Positions 49,134-59,638 of a stretch of 64,000 bases of DNA are shown piece by piece (position 1 is the stretch's first letter; every line of letters starts with the position of its first letter). The notes under the pieces were generated by a model that did no database searches, was not told where the DNA came from, and was given only the letters and a program-made list of their open reading frames with translations. The translations under genes were made by a program, and so were the position numbers. The stretch lies in the NCBI RefSeq assembly GCF_036850765.1, contig NC_089495.1:196991847-197055846 (forward strand). Reading direction: 5' to 3'. Source of the stretch: Saccopteryx bilineata (lineage: Eukaryota > Chordata > Mammalia > Chiroptera > Emballonuridae).

Positions 49134-49484
49134 CAGTGGTCCCCAACCTTTTTTGGGCCACAGACTGGTTTAATGTCAGAAAATATTTTCACAGACCAGC
49201 CTTTAGGGTGGGACGGATAAATGCACAAAATAAAATTATGCGACTGGCATAAAAACTGTGGTATTTTTAAATATAATTGTCAAACTTACAAGACAAGTGT
49301 CAAGAATGAATCTTAGACGGATGTAACAGAGGGAATCTGGTCATTTAAAAAAAATAAAACATAATTCAGACTTAAATATAAATAAAATGGAAATAATGTA
49401 AGTTATTTATTCTTTCTCTGCGGACCAGTACCAAATGGCCCATGGACCGGTACTGGTCCGCGGCCTGGGGTTTGGGGACCACTG
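49134..49484. mobile_element. hAT miniature element (MITE), 351 bp
   Basis: Inverted ends cagtggtccccaa and an exact 8 bp target duplication gtctagag at 49126-49133 and 49485-49492. The interior contains ttagacggatgtaacagagg and ggaatctggtcattt, shared with the copy at 52412-52686, which lacks about 75 bp present here. Confidence 0.95.
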
Positions 49485-49834
49485 GTCTAGAGAGAAAAGA
49501 TACTACAATATAAATGAACAAATTTGTAATTGTAACTATAGAAAATTATTGAAGTAAAATACTGTATCAAAGTTGTTTGATATGAGACCAATATCAAAGT
49601 TATTTACATTGTATATAGCAACGAGAACATTTGACTTAAAAATATCATTTCTTAGAAGTCAGACAATGGTTGTGGTGGGGTAGTGAGTGGAAGGGAACAG
49701 GGAACAGAGAGGCTTTTGTGATCCTGGCAATGTCTTATTTCTTGATCTATGCCTGATTATATGAGTGTGCAATTTGTGAAAATTCAACATACTTAAGTAT
49801 TTTACTCTTAAATAAAAGTTTTAAAATGCCTTTT

Positions 49835-50224
49835 TTTTTTTTTTTGTATTTTTCTGAAGCTAGAAATGGGGAGGCAGTCAGACAGACTCCTGCATGCGCC
49901 TGACCGGGATCCACCCGGCACACCCACCAGGGGTGACGCTCTGCCCACCAGGGGGCGATGCTCTGCCCATCCTGGGCATCGCTATGCTGCGACCAGAGCC
50001 ACTCTAACACCTAAGGCAGAGGCCAAGGAGCCATCCCCAGCGCCCGGGCCATCTTTGCTCCAATGGAGCCTTGGCTGCGGGAGGGGAAGAGAGAGACAGA
50101 GAGGAAGGAGAGGGGGAGGGGTGGAGAAGCAGATGAGCGCTTCTCCTGTGTGCCCTGGCCAGGAATCGAACCCGGGACTTCACGCCAGGCCGACGCTCTA
50201 CCACTGAGCCAACTGGCCAGGGCC
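49835..50224 (-). mobile_element. Rhin-1-like tRNA-derived SINE, antisense
   Basis: The right end is the reversed head (ccactgagccaactggccag, aatcgaacccgggacttcac); the left end is the reversed A tail. The body has ctccaatggagccttggctg and ctgcccaccagggggcgatg. Exact target duplication ttaaaatgcctttt begins at 49821 and 50225. Confidence 0.95.
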
Positions 50225-50344
50225 TTAAAATGCCTTTTACAGGTGCAACAAAACAAAAAGGCACAACAAAACAACTAAAAAAATGAACAAAACTGAGAAC
50301 ATAATAAAATGTAGACTAAAGAAATTTTAGAAGGCCTAGGTCAA

Positions 50345-50765
50345 TGGAGAGAAACGCCATCCTAAAGGATTTAAGGATTCACGTCACAAACATAACTAAA
50401 AATTAATATGTCTAAATAGAGTAATGAACGAAACGTAGTACAGTCAGAAAGTGGAAAGCTACAGAGCAGTGAAAATGAATAGACTCAGCTCCACGTATCG
50501 ACATGAATGGGTCTAACAAAAATGCTAGAAACTGAAGAAGGATACATGTATAATATCTATAATGTAGTCTTTAAACCTGCATATCAACACTTTAGAGTTC
50601 TTGGATGCATGTATGTGGGAAGGGACCGTGAATACTTGCATGGAATGCTCAACTGTAAATTCAGTGTTTATGATGCCATGTTTTGGAGCATTTATTTAGT
50701 TGTACTTTTCCATATTTCTTACATATCTCTTAGTAAAATTCTTCCTGATGGCAAAGCTTGAAGAG
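50345..50765 (+). mobile_element. L1 3' region, sense
   Basis: agcagtgaaaatgaatagac, catgaatgggtctaacaaaa and ggatacatgtataatatct resemble an L1 3' end. No intact frame. Confidence 0.5.
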
Positions 50766-50833
50766 GCTTGACACATACTTATCAGAAAACCATTTGTGGA
50801 TGCTCTGTGTGTCTTTGACAGTTTCCAGAAAAT

Positions 50834-51200
50834 GGTTTTCTTTTTCTTTCTCCTTGGAGATTCTTTGGGCAGACTCCCGCATGTGCCCGACTGGGATCCA
50901 CCTGGCATGCCCACCAGGGGGCGATGCTCTGTCCATCTGGGCTGTTGCTCTGCTGTAATTGGAACCATTCTAGCACCTAAGGCAGAAGCCATGGAGCCAT
51001 CTTCAGTGCCCTGGACCAACTTTGCTCCAATGGAGCCTTGACTGCGGGAGGGGAAGAGAGAGATAGAGAGACAGGAGAGGGGGAAGGGAGAAGGGTGGAA
51101 AAGCAGATGGGTGCTTCCCCTGTGTTCCCTGACCAGGAATCAAAGCCGGGACTTCCACACACCGGGCTGACGCTCTACCACTGAGCCAGCCGGCCAGGAC
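50834..51200 (-). mobile_element. Rhin-1-like tRNA-derived SINE, antisense, diverged
   Basis: Reversed head at the right (ctctaccactgagccagccg), body with ccaccagggggcgatgctct and gctccaatggagccttgact. It shows more mutations than the 49835 copy, its tail is degenerate (ttttctttttctttctcc), and no target duplication is evident, so it is older. Confidence 0.9.
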
Positions 51201-51209
51201 AGGGGGGTA

Positions 51210-52365
51210 GTATTTTTGACTTTGGACATCAGAAGCCTGATTGATCCCACATCATTCATGAACCCCCCTCCCCCACTCAGAGTGAACTATCAATATCAGG
51301 CGGGTTTCCTTCTCTGCGTCTTTCCTTTCGCGGGTACTTGCTCCCTGCCCTCCCCCCTCCTCTCTCCCCCCTCCTCCCTCTCCCCTCCCCCTCCTCCCCC
51401 GTCTTATGGAAAGACTCTTCCAGGGCCCCAGCTTCATTACTCTTGATAACGAGGACCTCCCTGTGCGTTGTCATAACATTTGCAGTGAGAAGGCTTCTTT
51501 CCCTAATTTTGAAAGGGATCAATAAAAACAAATTAAAACAGACGATTCGGGGTGTCTTTTTGCAACATTATTTTTCTAAGAACAAAAGATGCGGTGATCT
51601 CATCGTTATTTCTCCCGAGGTCTCTCACCGTAATACAAAGCCATTGAGTGAAGCTGAACGTGGTAGTAACTCACTGCTTGTCTCTTCTTAACTCCAGGGA
51701 GCCACGGGGGAGGGGAGAAAGCAGGTGGGTAGAAGGGTCGGGGTGGGTGTGAAAGCCCACATCTCTACTCATAAGGGAGACTGTAAGTTGTGTCTGGTTG
51801 AGCAGTCTATTTCCGGGTGGGGCTTTTCAGGAAGAAAACAAGAAGGGACCAGCACCAGCGATGAGAAGGAGTGTGTGTACCTGCCTAGAGGGTGGGGGTG
51901 GGTGGGTGCTGATGAAGGGGTTGAGGGAGAGGAAGAAAGGAGCGAATAGTGTGAGAGCACCTGGAACATGGGCTAAGTGCTGCATTGTAGAGTGTGAGCA
52001 CTTTTGGAGAATCAACAGGGGGTGCTGTGCTCCAGATTGCAAGCAATTGGACAATCCCATCCAGTAAGAGAAGGGGAGGGCTTCTTTCAGGAGTCCCCAG
52101 GGCCAGCTAGGGAACTATGGGGTAGATGTGTTCAGGAAGCACACGACAATTCATATCTAGCTGGGAGCCTTCTCTGATATAGATATTTTCTGATTTAAGA
52201 TCCTACATACACAGTGCTTAGCACAGAACCTAGAACTTACATAGCAAGCACTCAATTTACGGTAACGCGGACGATGAAAATAGTGGAGAATTTCTGAGCC
52301 TAAACACGAAAACTTAGAGTCCTCCAAACCCCCTCCTTTTCCAAACGAACAGACGGAATCCTAGA
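51210..52365. other. Unique sequence, no gene recognised
   Basis: Contains a cctcccccctcctctc pyrimidine patch at 51345-51400. Open frames show no domain. A weak L2-like acacagtgcttagcacagaac lies near 52212. Confidence 0.4.
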
Positions 52366-52369
52366 GCAT

Positions 52370-52860
52370 TCATTAAAAGCACAGATGGAGTAGACAAATC
52401 TGCATTTAAATCAGTGGTCCCCAACCTTTTCTGGGCCACGGACCGGTTTATTGTCAGAAAATATTTTCACGGACCGGCCTTCAGGGTGGGACTGATAAAT
52501 GTATCACGTGACTGAGACAAGCGGCAAGAGTGAGTCTTAGACGGATGTAACAGAGGGAATCTGGTCATTTCTTAAAAATAAAACATCATTCAGACTTAAA
52601 TATAAATAAAATGGAAATAATATAAGTTATTTATTCTTTCTCTGTGGACCAGTACCAGTCCGTGGTCCGGGGGTTGGGGACCAATGATTTAAATGTCAGC
52701 TCCGTCATTTCCTGGGTACATGAGGTGGTCACTTTGCTTCCAGGCTGGAGAAGTTTCCTCATCTGTAAAATGGGGACATTGACATGTACCATTGTGGGAA
52801 GTAAATGTGATACAAGCAAATTCTCAGCTAAGTGCCAAACACACAAAAATTTAAAACTTT
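52370..52860 (+). mobile_element. MIR SINE split by a hAT miniature element
   Basis: Left part 52370-52411 (ttaaaagcacagatggag, tgcatttaaat) and right part 52687-52860 (tcagctccgtcatttcctgg, tcctcatctgtaaaatgggg) form one sense MIR when the insert at 52412-52686 and one 8 bp duplication are removed. Confidence 0.8.
52412..52686. mobile_element. hAT miniature element (MITE), 275 bp
   Basis: Same family as 49134-49484: cagtggtccccaaccttttc at the left and ggttggggaccaatg at the right, with ttagacggatgtaacagagg inside. Exact 8 bp target duplication atttaaat at 52404-52411 and 52687-52694. It lacks an internal AT-rich segment found in the longer copy. Confidence 0.95.
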
Positions 52861-52864
52861 CCAT

Positions 52865-53850
52865 GAAATGGGTAAGTGTTTGCAAATTATCGCTGTTCAC
52901 AACAGTCATCATTTGAGTGGAAGCAAGTTATGACCAAATTATAATATCAATCTATTTAAACAATATCAAGTGGACAAAAATAAACAGATATTGAAGATTG
53001 GAAAAATATAATTCAAAAACTCAAGCTTATTAATATACGAAAAATTAACATTAAATAATTTAAATATATAAAGCTTGACACCTCGAGAAAACACTTTTGT
53101 TGAGCGCATACAGAAAAGTCACAAAAATAGAACAGGTGTTAGACCTTTTAAAAATAAAAGCCCAATTAGATTCTAGAGACTCTGTATCACACAGACACAT
53201 CCTCCAAGTGTTAGACAATGAAATTAGAATCTAATCACGAAAGGGCAGCTTTAAAAACTCTCATGAATTTGACAATGAAATTGCTTATTACTGAATCACA
53301 CTTGGATGAGAAAGGAAGTCTTAAAATCATAGTGATGGATGGTGAGGAAAGCAGAGCGTGTATATTGCAGAACAGAGCTGAGACAGTACTTAAAATCTGG
53401 GGCTTTCAATTCATTTAGTAGAAAAACAAATGAGTTTGATAGACAGATGGCAAAAAGCACGTGGAAAGAAGTTCAGCATCATTAGCCAGTTAGGGAAATG
53501 CAGATGACAACCAGGAGACATCACTATGTGCCTACCTGCGTGGCTAACATAAAAACACAGGGCGCAAGCACCACAGGCTGGGGAGGAAGAATCTGGGTCT
53601 CACCCATGCTACTGTGGGACTGCAGGATGGTCCAGTTGCTCTGGGAAATAACAGGCCAGTTTCTTTTGAAACTAAAACTGAGCTTACCTCTGACCCAGCC
53701 ATTACACTCTTAGGCATCTAGTTCAGAGAACTGAAAACTTAACGTTCACACAGACACTTGTGTATGAAGGTTCTCCTCTGAAGAAATCTGCTGTGATGTT
53801 CATTGTAATGTTGTGATTTATAGTAAGATATATAGATTTGGTCTTTGTCC
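52865..53850. other. A-rich sequence, probably L1-derived
   Basis: 53420-53700 resembles an L1 3' region (gaagttcagcatcattagcc, agttgctctgggaaataac). No host gene is recognised. Confidence 0.4.
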
Positions 53851-53859
53851 CATTTTCGA

Positions 53860-54300
53860 GCACAGAGCTCCTACTGCCTTTGGGATTTCTGAAGTAATAA
53901 GAGTAATAAAAGCTAGCTTTTGTTATGTGGGTGATGTGACTTTTAGACCCCACCTAAGGATAGAGGCTTTTTGCCTGGAGAATTTACCATGTGATTAGGG
54001 GATTGGAACCTTTGATCTCACCCCCCCCCCAACCTCTGAGGAGGGGAGGGGAATAGAGATAGTGATCAGTCACCAATGGACAGTGACTTGATCATTCCCC
54101 ACTAAAAGGAGAAGGTTCATAGAGCTCCCCGGAGGGTGCAGCCATGGAGGTGCTGGGGAGGTGGTGCGCCTGCAGGGGGCGTGGGAGCCCTGAGCCACTC
54201 CCAATGCCTTGCCCTGTGCAGCAGTCCCATCTGGCTGTTCCAGACAGATTCTACCCTTTTCCGTCTAATTTACTCTACTGATAAACTAAGGAATAAAAAT
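53860..54300 (+). mobile_element. Ancient interspersed repeat, family uncertain
   Basis: caccaatggacagtgacttg, gttcatagagctccccgg, catggaggtgctggggagg and ccatctggctgttccagaca follow a common old mammalian repeat whose name I cannot fix (LTR-like or L1 3' end). Non-coding. Confidence 0.4.
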
Positions 54301-54346
54301 CAAATTATTACACTGGAGAACAATTTTTCTTTTCATTTCATTTCAT

Positions 54347-55860
54347 TTCTGCTGATTCCATCGCTGATTCCAAATCCGAAAGCCCCTGATTTCCATCGCT
54401 GATTCCAAATCCAAAATCCGTTTTTTGGTGCATGCTCTAGTTTTTATGCAATTTTAATTTCTTTTTGTTACCCTTAATGGCATGTATTGGTTTTTAAATT
54501 GGAGTTAAAGGGCAACGGCCCTTGGATTGAACATAATAACCACAAGGCAATTAATGTTTTATAAACATCACTTTTACATCATTTTAGTTGTTTTTAAATG
54601 TAAAAAATTATCTGATAAGAACACCCTCTTATTTTGTTTTAAGATTGAATCATGGCTTCTTTGCATAGGTGTAAATGTAAGAATAGTCCTGACAACTTCT
54701 GTTATATATGTGGCTTTTACACACTTCAACGTAAAAAGCACAATATTTCATCATTTGTGACACGTGCATATATTGCCTATTTTCAGCGGGTCCAATTGGT
54801 TATTCAACTCATCTGCGAGAAGATTATAATGACATAAAAATTGTCCTCGACTTTCTGAAGTATGAGGAGCATAACTGGGTCATTTGCGTGGATCTTAAAA
54901 TGGTAAATTTCCTGCTAGGACAACAGAGAGGTTTCATGAAGTATCCTTGCTTTCTGTGTTTGTGGGACAGCCGAGCTCGGGAGAAACACTGGACATAGAA
55001 GGAGTGGACGAAACGTGAAGCTCTGGAAGTAGGGATGCAAAATATTGTGGGTGAACCTGTAGTTAATCGAGACAGGATCATTTTTCCCCCACTTCACATC
55101 AAACTTGGCTTAATGAAGCAGTTTGTTCAGGCTTTGAGTAGAGAAAGTGAATGCTTTCAACATATTATTTCTGCTTTTCCTGCCTTGTCTTTCGAGAAGA
55201 TAAAAGCAGGTATATTCGATGGAACTCAAATTCAAACCCTCGTATGTGATGAAGAATTTGCCAGGAAGATGAATAAGGAGGAAAAAGCTGCATGGCAGTC
55301 TTTTGTTGCAGTTACAAAGAACTTCCTTGGCAACAAAAAAGCAGAAAACTATGAACTTCTGGTTCAAAGGATGCTGTTGGCTTTCTGCAACATTGGATGT
55401 AACATGAGCATAAGATAAGAACAGTCACCTTGATAAGTTTCCCAAAAATCTAGGAGCTGTTAGTGATGAGCAGACTACTGCTGGAGCATCAAACGAGATT
55501 GTCCTCAACAAGTACACAAACGCAAGAGCTACAAACACAAATTTTTGCCCAAATAGAATTTAAATAAGTTTTGCTCAAATTTTATGATTAAAATAAGTGT
55601 TTTAATATGTTCTATTTTGAAATTGTAGACAAATTCTGGTGCAATCATATCTTTTAGTATATTAGTGTATTTACTGCATGATATAAATCATTATATTTTC
55701 ACAAAGATGATGCCCAAGAAGACATGCTACTTCATTATGTTAAACTAAATGTTGGAAATTTTACAATAAGATGAAAACCTCAAATCTTGAATTGCAAAAT
55801 AACTGTAGCTTACAGAGAAAAACTAATGTCAGATTTGAGATCAGCACACTCGGATTAGGT
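54347..55860 (+). mobile_element. Unclassified DNA-transposon-like element, deletion derivative
   Basis: The left end has two copies of ccatcgctgattccaaatcc (54358-54377 and 54393-54412) plus a partial third at 54351. The right end carries tcagatttgagatcagc at 55829-55845, whose reverse complement matches the left gctgattccaaatccga at 14 of 17 positions, all differences being transitions. Between them lies a broken protein gene (54652-55556). The matching inverted terminal motifs around one coding region indicate a DNA transposon. Exact ends and target duplication are not determined; ttcatttcatttcattt abuts the left side. Confidence 0.6.
54652..55556 (+). pseudogene. Broken transposon-type protein of an unnamed family
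   Basis: Four blocks of one protein are readable. Block 1 starts at the ATG at 54652 with a Cys-rich segment (RCKCKN, FCYICG), about 45 residues. At about 54787 the frame changes and a large part appears deleted. Block 2 (54789-55418) reads YPCFLCLWDSRA, FPPLHIKLGLMKQFV, AGIFDGTQI and NFLGNKKAENYELLV, with one in-frame TAG at 54996-54998 after HW and a stop at 55416. Block 3 (55423-55473), in another frame, reads HLDKFPKNLGAVSDEQ. Block 4 (55476-55556) begins YCWSIKRD, contains VHKRKSYKHKF and ends at TAG. I recall very similar blocks in a large uncharacterised protein family of spiders, aphids and other arthropods, but cannot verify it here. No DDE triad was assigned. It is not functional. 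Confidence 0.7.
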
Positions 55861-56010
55861 AAGAACCAGTGCTTTTGTGGATGCAACCAAAATTCTGTTC
55901 CCCAGTGGTCACAGTCAGCGAGACAAGGCATTTGGTAAAGTTTGCCATCACTTTATGAAGATTTGAAAAACTCTTAGGAAATAGAAAAAAACTTTACAAA
56001 AAATTACACG
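55565..56010. other. 3' non-coding part of the element and flank
   Basis: AT-rich, no open frame. It includes the right inverted motif at 55829-55845. The boundary with flanking DNA is somewhere after about 55850. Confidence 0.4.
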
Positions 56011-56605
56011 TATTGGTTTACCACTGGTTAATAACGTTATATAAGTTTGAGGTATACAATTCTATGATATATTATCCATTTATTGCGTTGTATGCTCGCC
56101 ACCCAAAGTCTAGTCTCCCTCCCTCCTCACCTCTCCATCCTTCTCCACCCCTCCCCCACTCTTCACCTTGGGTTACCACCATATTGTTGCCTGTGTCTAT
56201 GAGTCTGTTTATTTTGTTTGTTTTAGCTTTCTGTTTCATATTCCACATGTGAGTAAAATCGTATGATTCTTGTTCTTTCCCATTTGACGTATTTCACTTA
56301 GCGTGACACTCTCAGATCATCCATGTTGTCTCAAATGGCAATATTTCATCTTATTTTCTGGCTACAATGGTATTCTATTATAAATAGAATATAATATATT
56401 ATATATATTATATATGTATATATACCACATTTTCTTTACGCATTCATTCAAAGAATGACATTTAGGTTGTTTCCATGTCTTGCTTACCATAAGTAATGCT
56501 GCAATAAACATAGGGGTACCTATATTTTTACTAACAAATGCTTTCAAATTGTTGGGGTAGATACCTGAAGGAGGGATTGCTGGGTCATGTGGTAGCTTTA
56601 TTCTT

Positions 56606-57042
56606 TCTTTTTTTTTTTATAAATAAATTTTTATTTTAATGGGGTGACATCAACAAATCAGGGTACACATATTCAAAGAAAACATCTCCAGGTTATCTTG
56701 TCATTTAGTTCTGTTGCATATCCATCCCCTAAAGAGAGATCGCCCTCCATCACCCTCTATCCAGTTTTCTCTGTACCCCTCCCCCTCCCCTTCCTCCTCT
56801 CCCTCCTTCCCTCCCCCCCCCCCCGTAACCACCACACTCCTGTCCATGTCCCTTAGTCTCGCTTCCATGTCCCACCAATGTATGGAACCTGCAGTTCTTC
56901 TCTTTTTCTGATTCACCCATTTCATTCCACACAATGTTATCAAGATTCCACCATTCTGCTGTTAGTGATCCGTTGTCATCATTTCTTCTAGCTGAATAGT
57001 ATACCATGGTGTATATGTGCCCCATCTTCTTTATCCAGTCCC
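56606..57042 (-). mobile_element. 5'-truncated younger L1, antisense
   Basis: Begins with the reversed poly-A tail (tctttttttttttata), then aatggggtgacatcaacaaa, ctccaggttatcttgtcat, a C-rich cccctccccctcccc stretch, ccttagtctcgcttccatg and agtataccatggtgtatatg. This is the 3' end of a bat-type L1 in reverse, truncated at its 5' end at 57042 where it joins a foreign cDNA. Confidence 0.85.
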
Positions 57043-57218
57043 TTTTTTTTTTTTTTACAGTGATTCAAAGCCTTTAAGCAAACTTTTGGCCAATACAGCA
57101 AGAATTCATAAAAGAGTAGTGTCCTTAACATGTTCACCAAGTCCAAATTGGCCCCATCACCATGCCAAATCCCTGAAAAAATGCAACCCAACCACAGTTC
57201 AGTCTGTTAGGAGCTGTC
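57043..57218 (-). pseudogene. Reverse-transcribed polyadenylated RNA fused to L1
   Basis: Read on the minus strand this is about 162 nt beginning ccgacagctcctaacagact and ending ggctttgaatcactgt, followed by a 14-base A run that joins directly to L1 sequence. The poly-A shows that it came from a mature RNA with its own tail. It shares one target duplication with the L1 part (56591-56605 and 57219-57233), so both entered in a single event. I do not recognise the source transcript. A short frame ending GFGMVMGPIWTW then a stop is visible but may not be coding. Confidence 0.72.
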
Positions 57219-57419
57219 GGTAGCTTTATTCTTAATTTTTTTGAGGAACGTTTATACCGTCTTCCATTGTGGCTGTACCAGTTCTCCTTGCCACCTGCAG
57301 TGCACAAGGACTCCTTTTGAGGCAAATATGTATAAATTACCAAATATTATAAGCCAAAATGCTTCAGCAAACAATATACTTAATAGAGAAAGTTTAAGTG
57401 CTTTCCTTTTTAGGTCAGG

Positions 57420-57665
57420 CAGATGAGAATGCCCTTTGTCACAGCTGCTATATAACGGGTGCTGGAGTTTCTGGTCCGTGCTTTAAGGAAAGAAAAGGAA
57501 ATAAGACATGTGAAGACTGGAGAGACAGAAATAAAATTCATTCTTTGCAGATGATGTGATAGTCTTCTTGGAAAAAAAATGTTTCAAAGAATGAGCGATA
57601 ATAAGAAAGTTCAACGAGGTTGCCAGGTATATACAAGTCAACTTATAAAAATCAGTATCAGCAAT
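57420..57665 (+). mobile_element. L1 ORF2 reverse-transcriptase fragment, sense
   Basis: gaaaaggaaataagacatg, then ttctttgcagatgatgtgat encodes FADD, the catalytic motif of the L1 reverse transcriptase, followed by aagttcaacgaggttgccag and acttataaaaatcagtatc. Frames are broken. Confidence 0.75.
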
Positions 57666-57759
57666 AATGAACCACTGACTTTGGCGGTGATGTGTCCCAC
57701 AGCAGCTACCCGCTAATAAGGGAGCACGTATCATTTTGTTTCCCCTTCGACAAGAATCA

Positions 57760-57835
57760 GTGGGTAGGTGTCATTACCCCACTTCCATATGGTGACACTG
57801 GGGCTCAGAAAGGTCCTACCAGTTCATCCGTAAGT
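57760..57835 (-). mobile_element. MIR fragment, antisense
   Basis: attaccccacttccatatgg and cactggggctcagaaagg resemble the reversed MIR core (ccccattttacagatgagg, ctgaggctcagagagg). Confidence 0.5.
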
Positions 57836-57839
57836 TTCG

Positions 57840-59630
57840 CTGGTCAGGAGAGAGAAAACGTGAAGAAAACATCGGGCAGCTGAGCAGGACGATGTGCCGC
57901 TGGAGGAGAGATGAAAAGGAGGAAGGGCCTTGTGACCGATGACACTCAAAGGGGAAACACATTTCTCAGGGGCAGTTGTAGAAGGGTTAAGCCAGAGGTG
58001 GAAGTGCAGGAGAAGGATGTGGATCTCTGCACGATTCTGGAGTGAAAGAGGATCATTCGGTAGGGTGTGTATGAGCCCGTGCTAGGACTGTGTCCCACGG
58101 TGTCATGGCGAGGGGCCACCACCCTCTATTGAAAGGCTCAGCCAGGAAACATGATGCACATTTTAGCCCATGGTCTTAGCTGAGAGGTGCTGGGCGTGGC
58201 CAGGGGATGCTTCACAAATGAGTGAGGCAGACGGTCAGAGAGGAGGTGGGTCTTCTCTCTGCCTTTCTGCTGTCCCCCTCTTCCTCGGGGGTTCTCTTCC
58301 GGGTCTTGTTCCCCGAGGTGACTGAAATATACAGCTTTCACTTTGTCACATGCCCTTTCTCATTGCCTAGGGAAACCCCCAATGAGACATAACAGGAGAC
58401 ATAAGCCTCCTTTAACTGACAGTGGTTTTTGTTTAAAAATTTTCCCCTTCAATTTAAAGATAACTCTTGTACCTTTCAGAGAATAAAGCTCTGGACACCA
58501 TAAAAAAAAAAAAAAAAAAAAAAAAGAAAGAAAGCTTGGTAAGCATTTCTGGTACCGCTGACTCGGCAGGGCCTGTCAAGGTCCGGCGGTCCTGAACGGT
58601 GTCTGTAGATGAATGCGATTCCTTGGGAGATCAAGGATGTCCCCGGGGCGCGGGGGAGGGCTCTCAGGTGTGAGCAGCCTTGGCTCTGAAAAGCCGCAGA
58701 TCTGAATAAAAAGCCCAGACTCTCCACCTGAAGGGGAAGGTCGTCGTTCTGGGAGAGGGGCGATCAGAGTCCAATCAGGAGATAATACCCCTGGTTGTTT
58801 GTTTTTACATCCTCGAGACATAATTCGATTTACGCAGGGCTTCTCACCAGCCTCACAGCGATGGCAAATTAGCTGCACGGAAGGTGTTCCTAATTCCAGG
58901 GCCCATACTGTTCACAGCCAAGGCTTCCCAAGAAGTGGAGTGCCCAGAATGTTAAATACCTCACCTGGGCCCCGCACTCTGATGGCTTTTGACCATCAAA
59001 GATTGTTCAGGTTTTATTCTTTCTCCAGCCTTTTTTTTTTTTTTTTAATACACAGGTAGGCTTGCCATGACTTAAGTGTGAATTGAATTGAAGCCCGGAG
59101 CCGTGATGGGCTCTCGCCATCTCCACCCCACCCTACCCCCACCCCGAGACTCTTCCTGCCTCTGGAACCTGAAACCGTGTAATTTAGAAATAGCTTCTCT
59201 CTTTCCAACCCGATTTCCTCTGCCACAGAAGTAATTTTTAAACAGTCTGAAGCTTTTTTATTTCCAGGCTGCAATCTTGTGCCTGTGTCCATCTCATTCT
59301 TCCCGGCGTGTGAGCACTGAGCCGTGGCCGTGGCGGGAGGCGCGGCCGACCACCCAGCTGCCCGGTTCAGCGGCAGGCCAGGCGGCTGCTTCCGGATGGG
59401 GTGGAGAGGGAAGAGCCAGGCCTGAGCCAGAGCTGGGCAGTGGCGTGTGGGCAGCCAGGCCAGCAGATCTGTGGGCAGGGGCTCACCCCAGCCGAATGCA
59501 GAAGAAGGGTGAGGACGCAGAGTGTTTGTGAATTTCAGACAATCGGGTCCTGCCTGAGCCAAGGTATAGTTCGGAGATAAATCACACCATTTATTTTAAC
59601 CGAGTGGGCCGTTGCCTATATAAAAAAAAA
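57840..59630. other. Unique sequence, no gene recognised
   Basis: Includes a 25-base A run at about 58501-58525 and a GC-rich segment at 59300-59510. Open frames there (59014-59562 on the minus strand) lack any domain. 59160-59280 is non-repetitive and TAAT-rich. Confidence 0.4.
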
Positions 59631-59638
59631 GTTGTGAA

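Larger units (their letters stand above)
56013..57335 (-). mobile_element. Old L1 3' region, antisense, split by a chimeric retrocopy
   Basis: Left part 56013-56605 (agtttgaggtatacaattct, tgttgcctgtgtctatgag, tttaggttgtttccatgtc) is a reversed L1 3' end. It resumes at 57219 (gcttttattc-type join, then ttgaggaacgtttataccg and tccattgtggctgtaccag). The two parts join at the ggtagctttattctt duplication. Confidence 0.8.

Noticed and set aside
59014..59562. 182-residue open frame on the minus strand
   Set aside because: No domain, lies in GC-rich DNA and begins and ends in unrelated sequence; no splice or promoter evidence.
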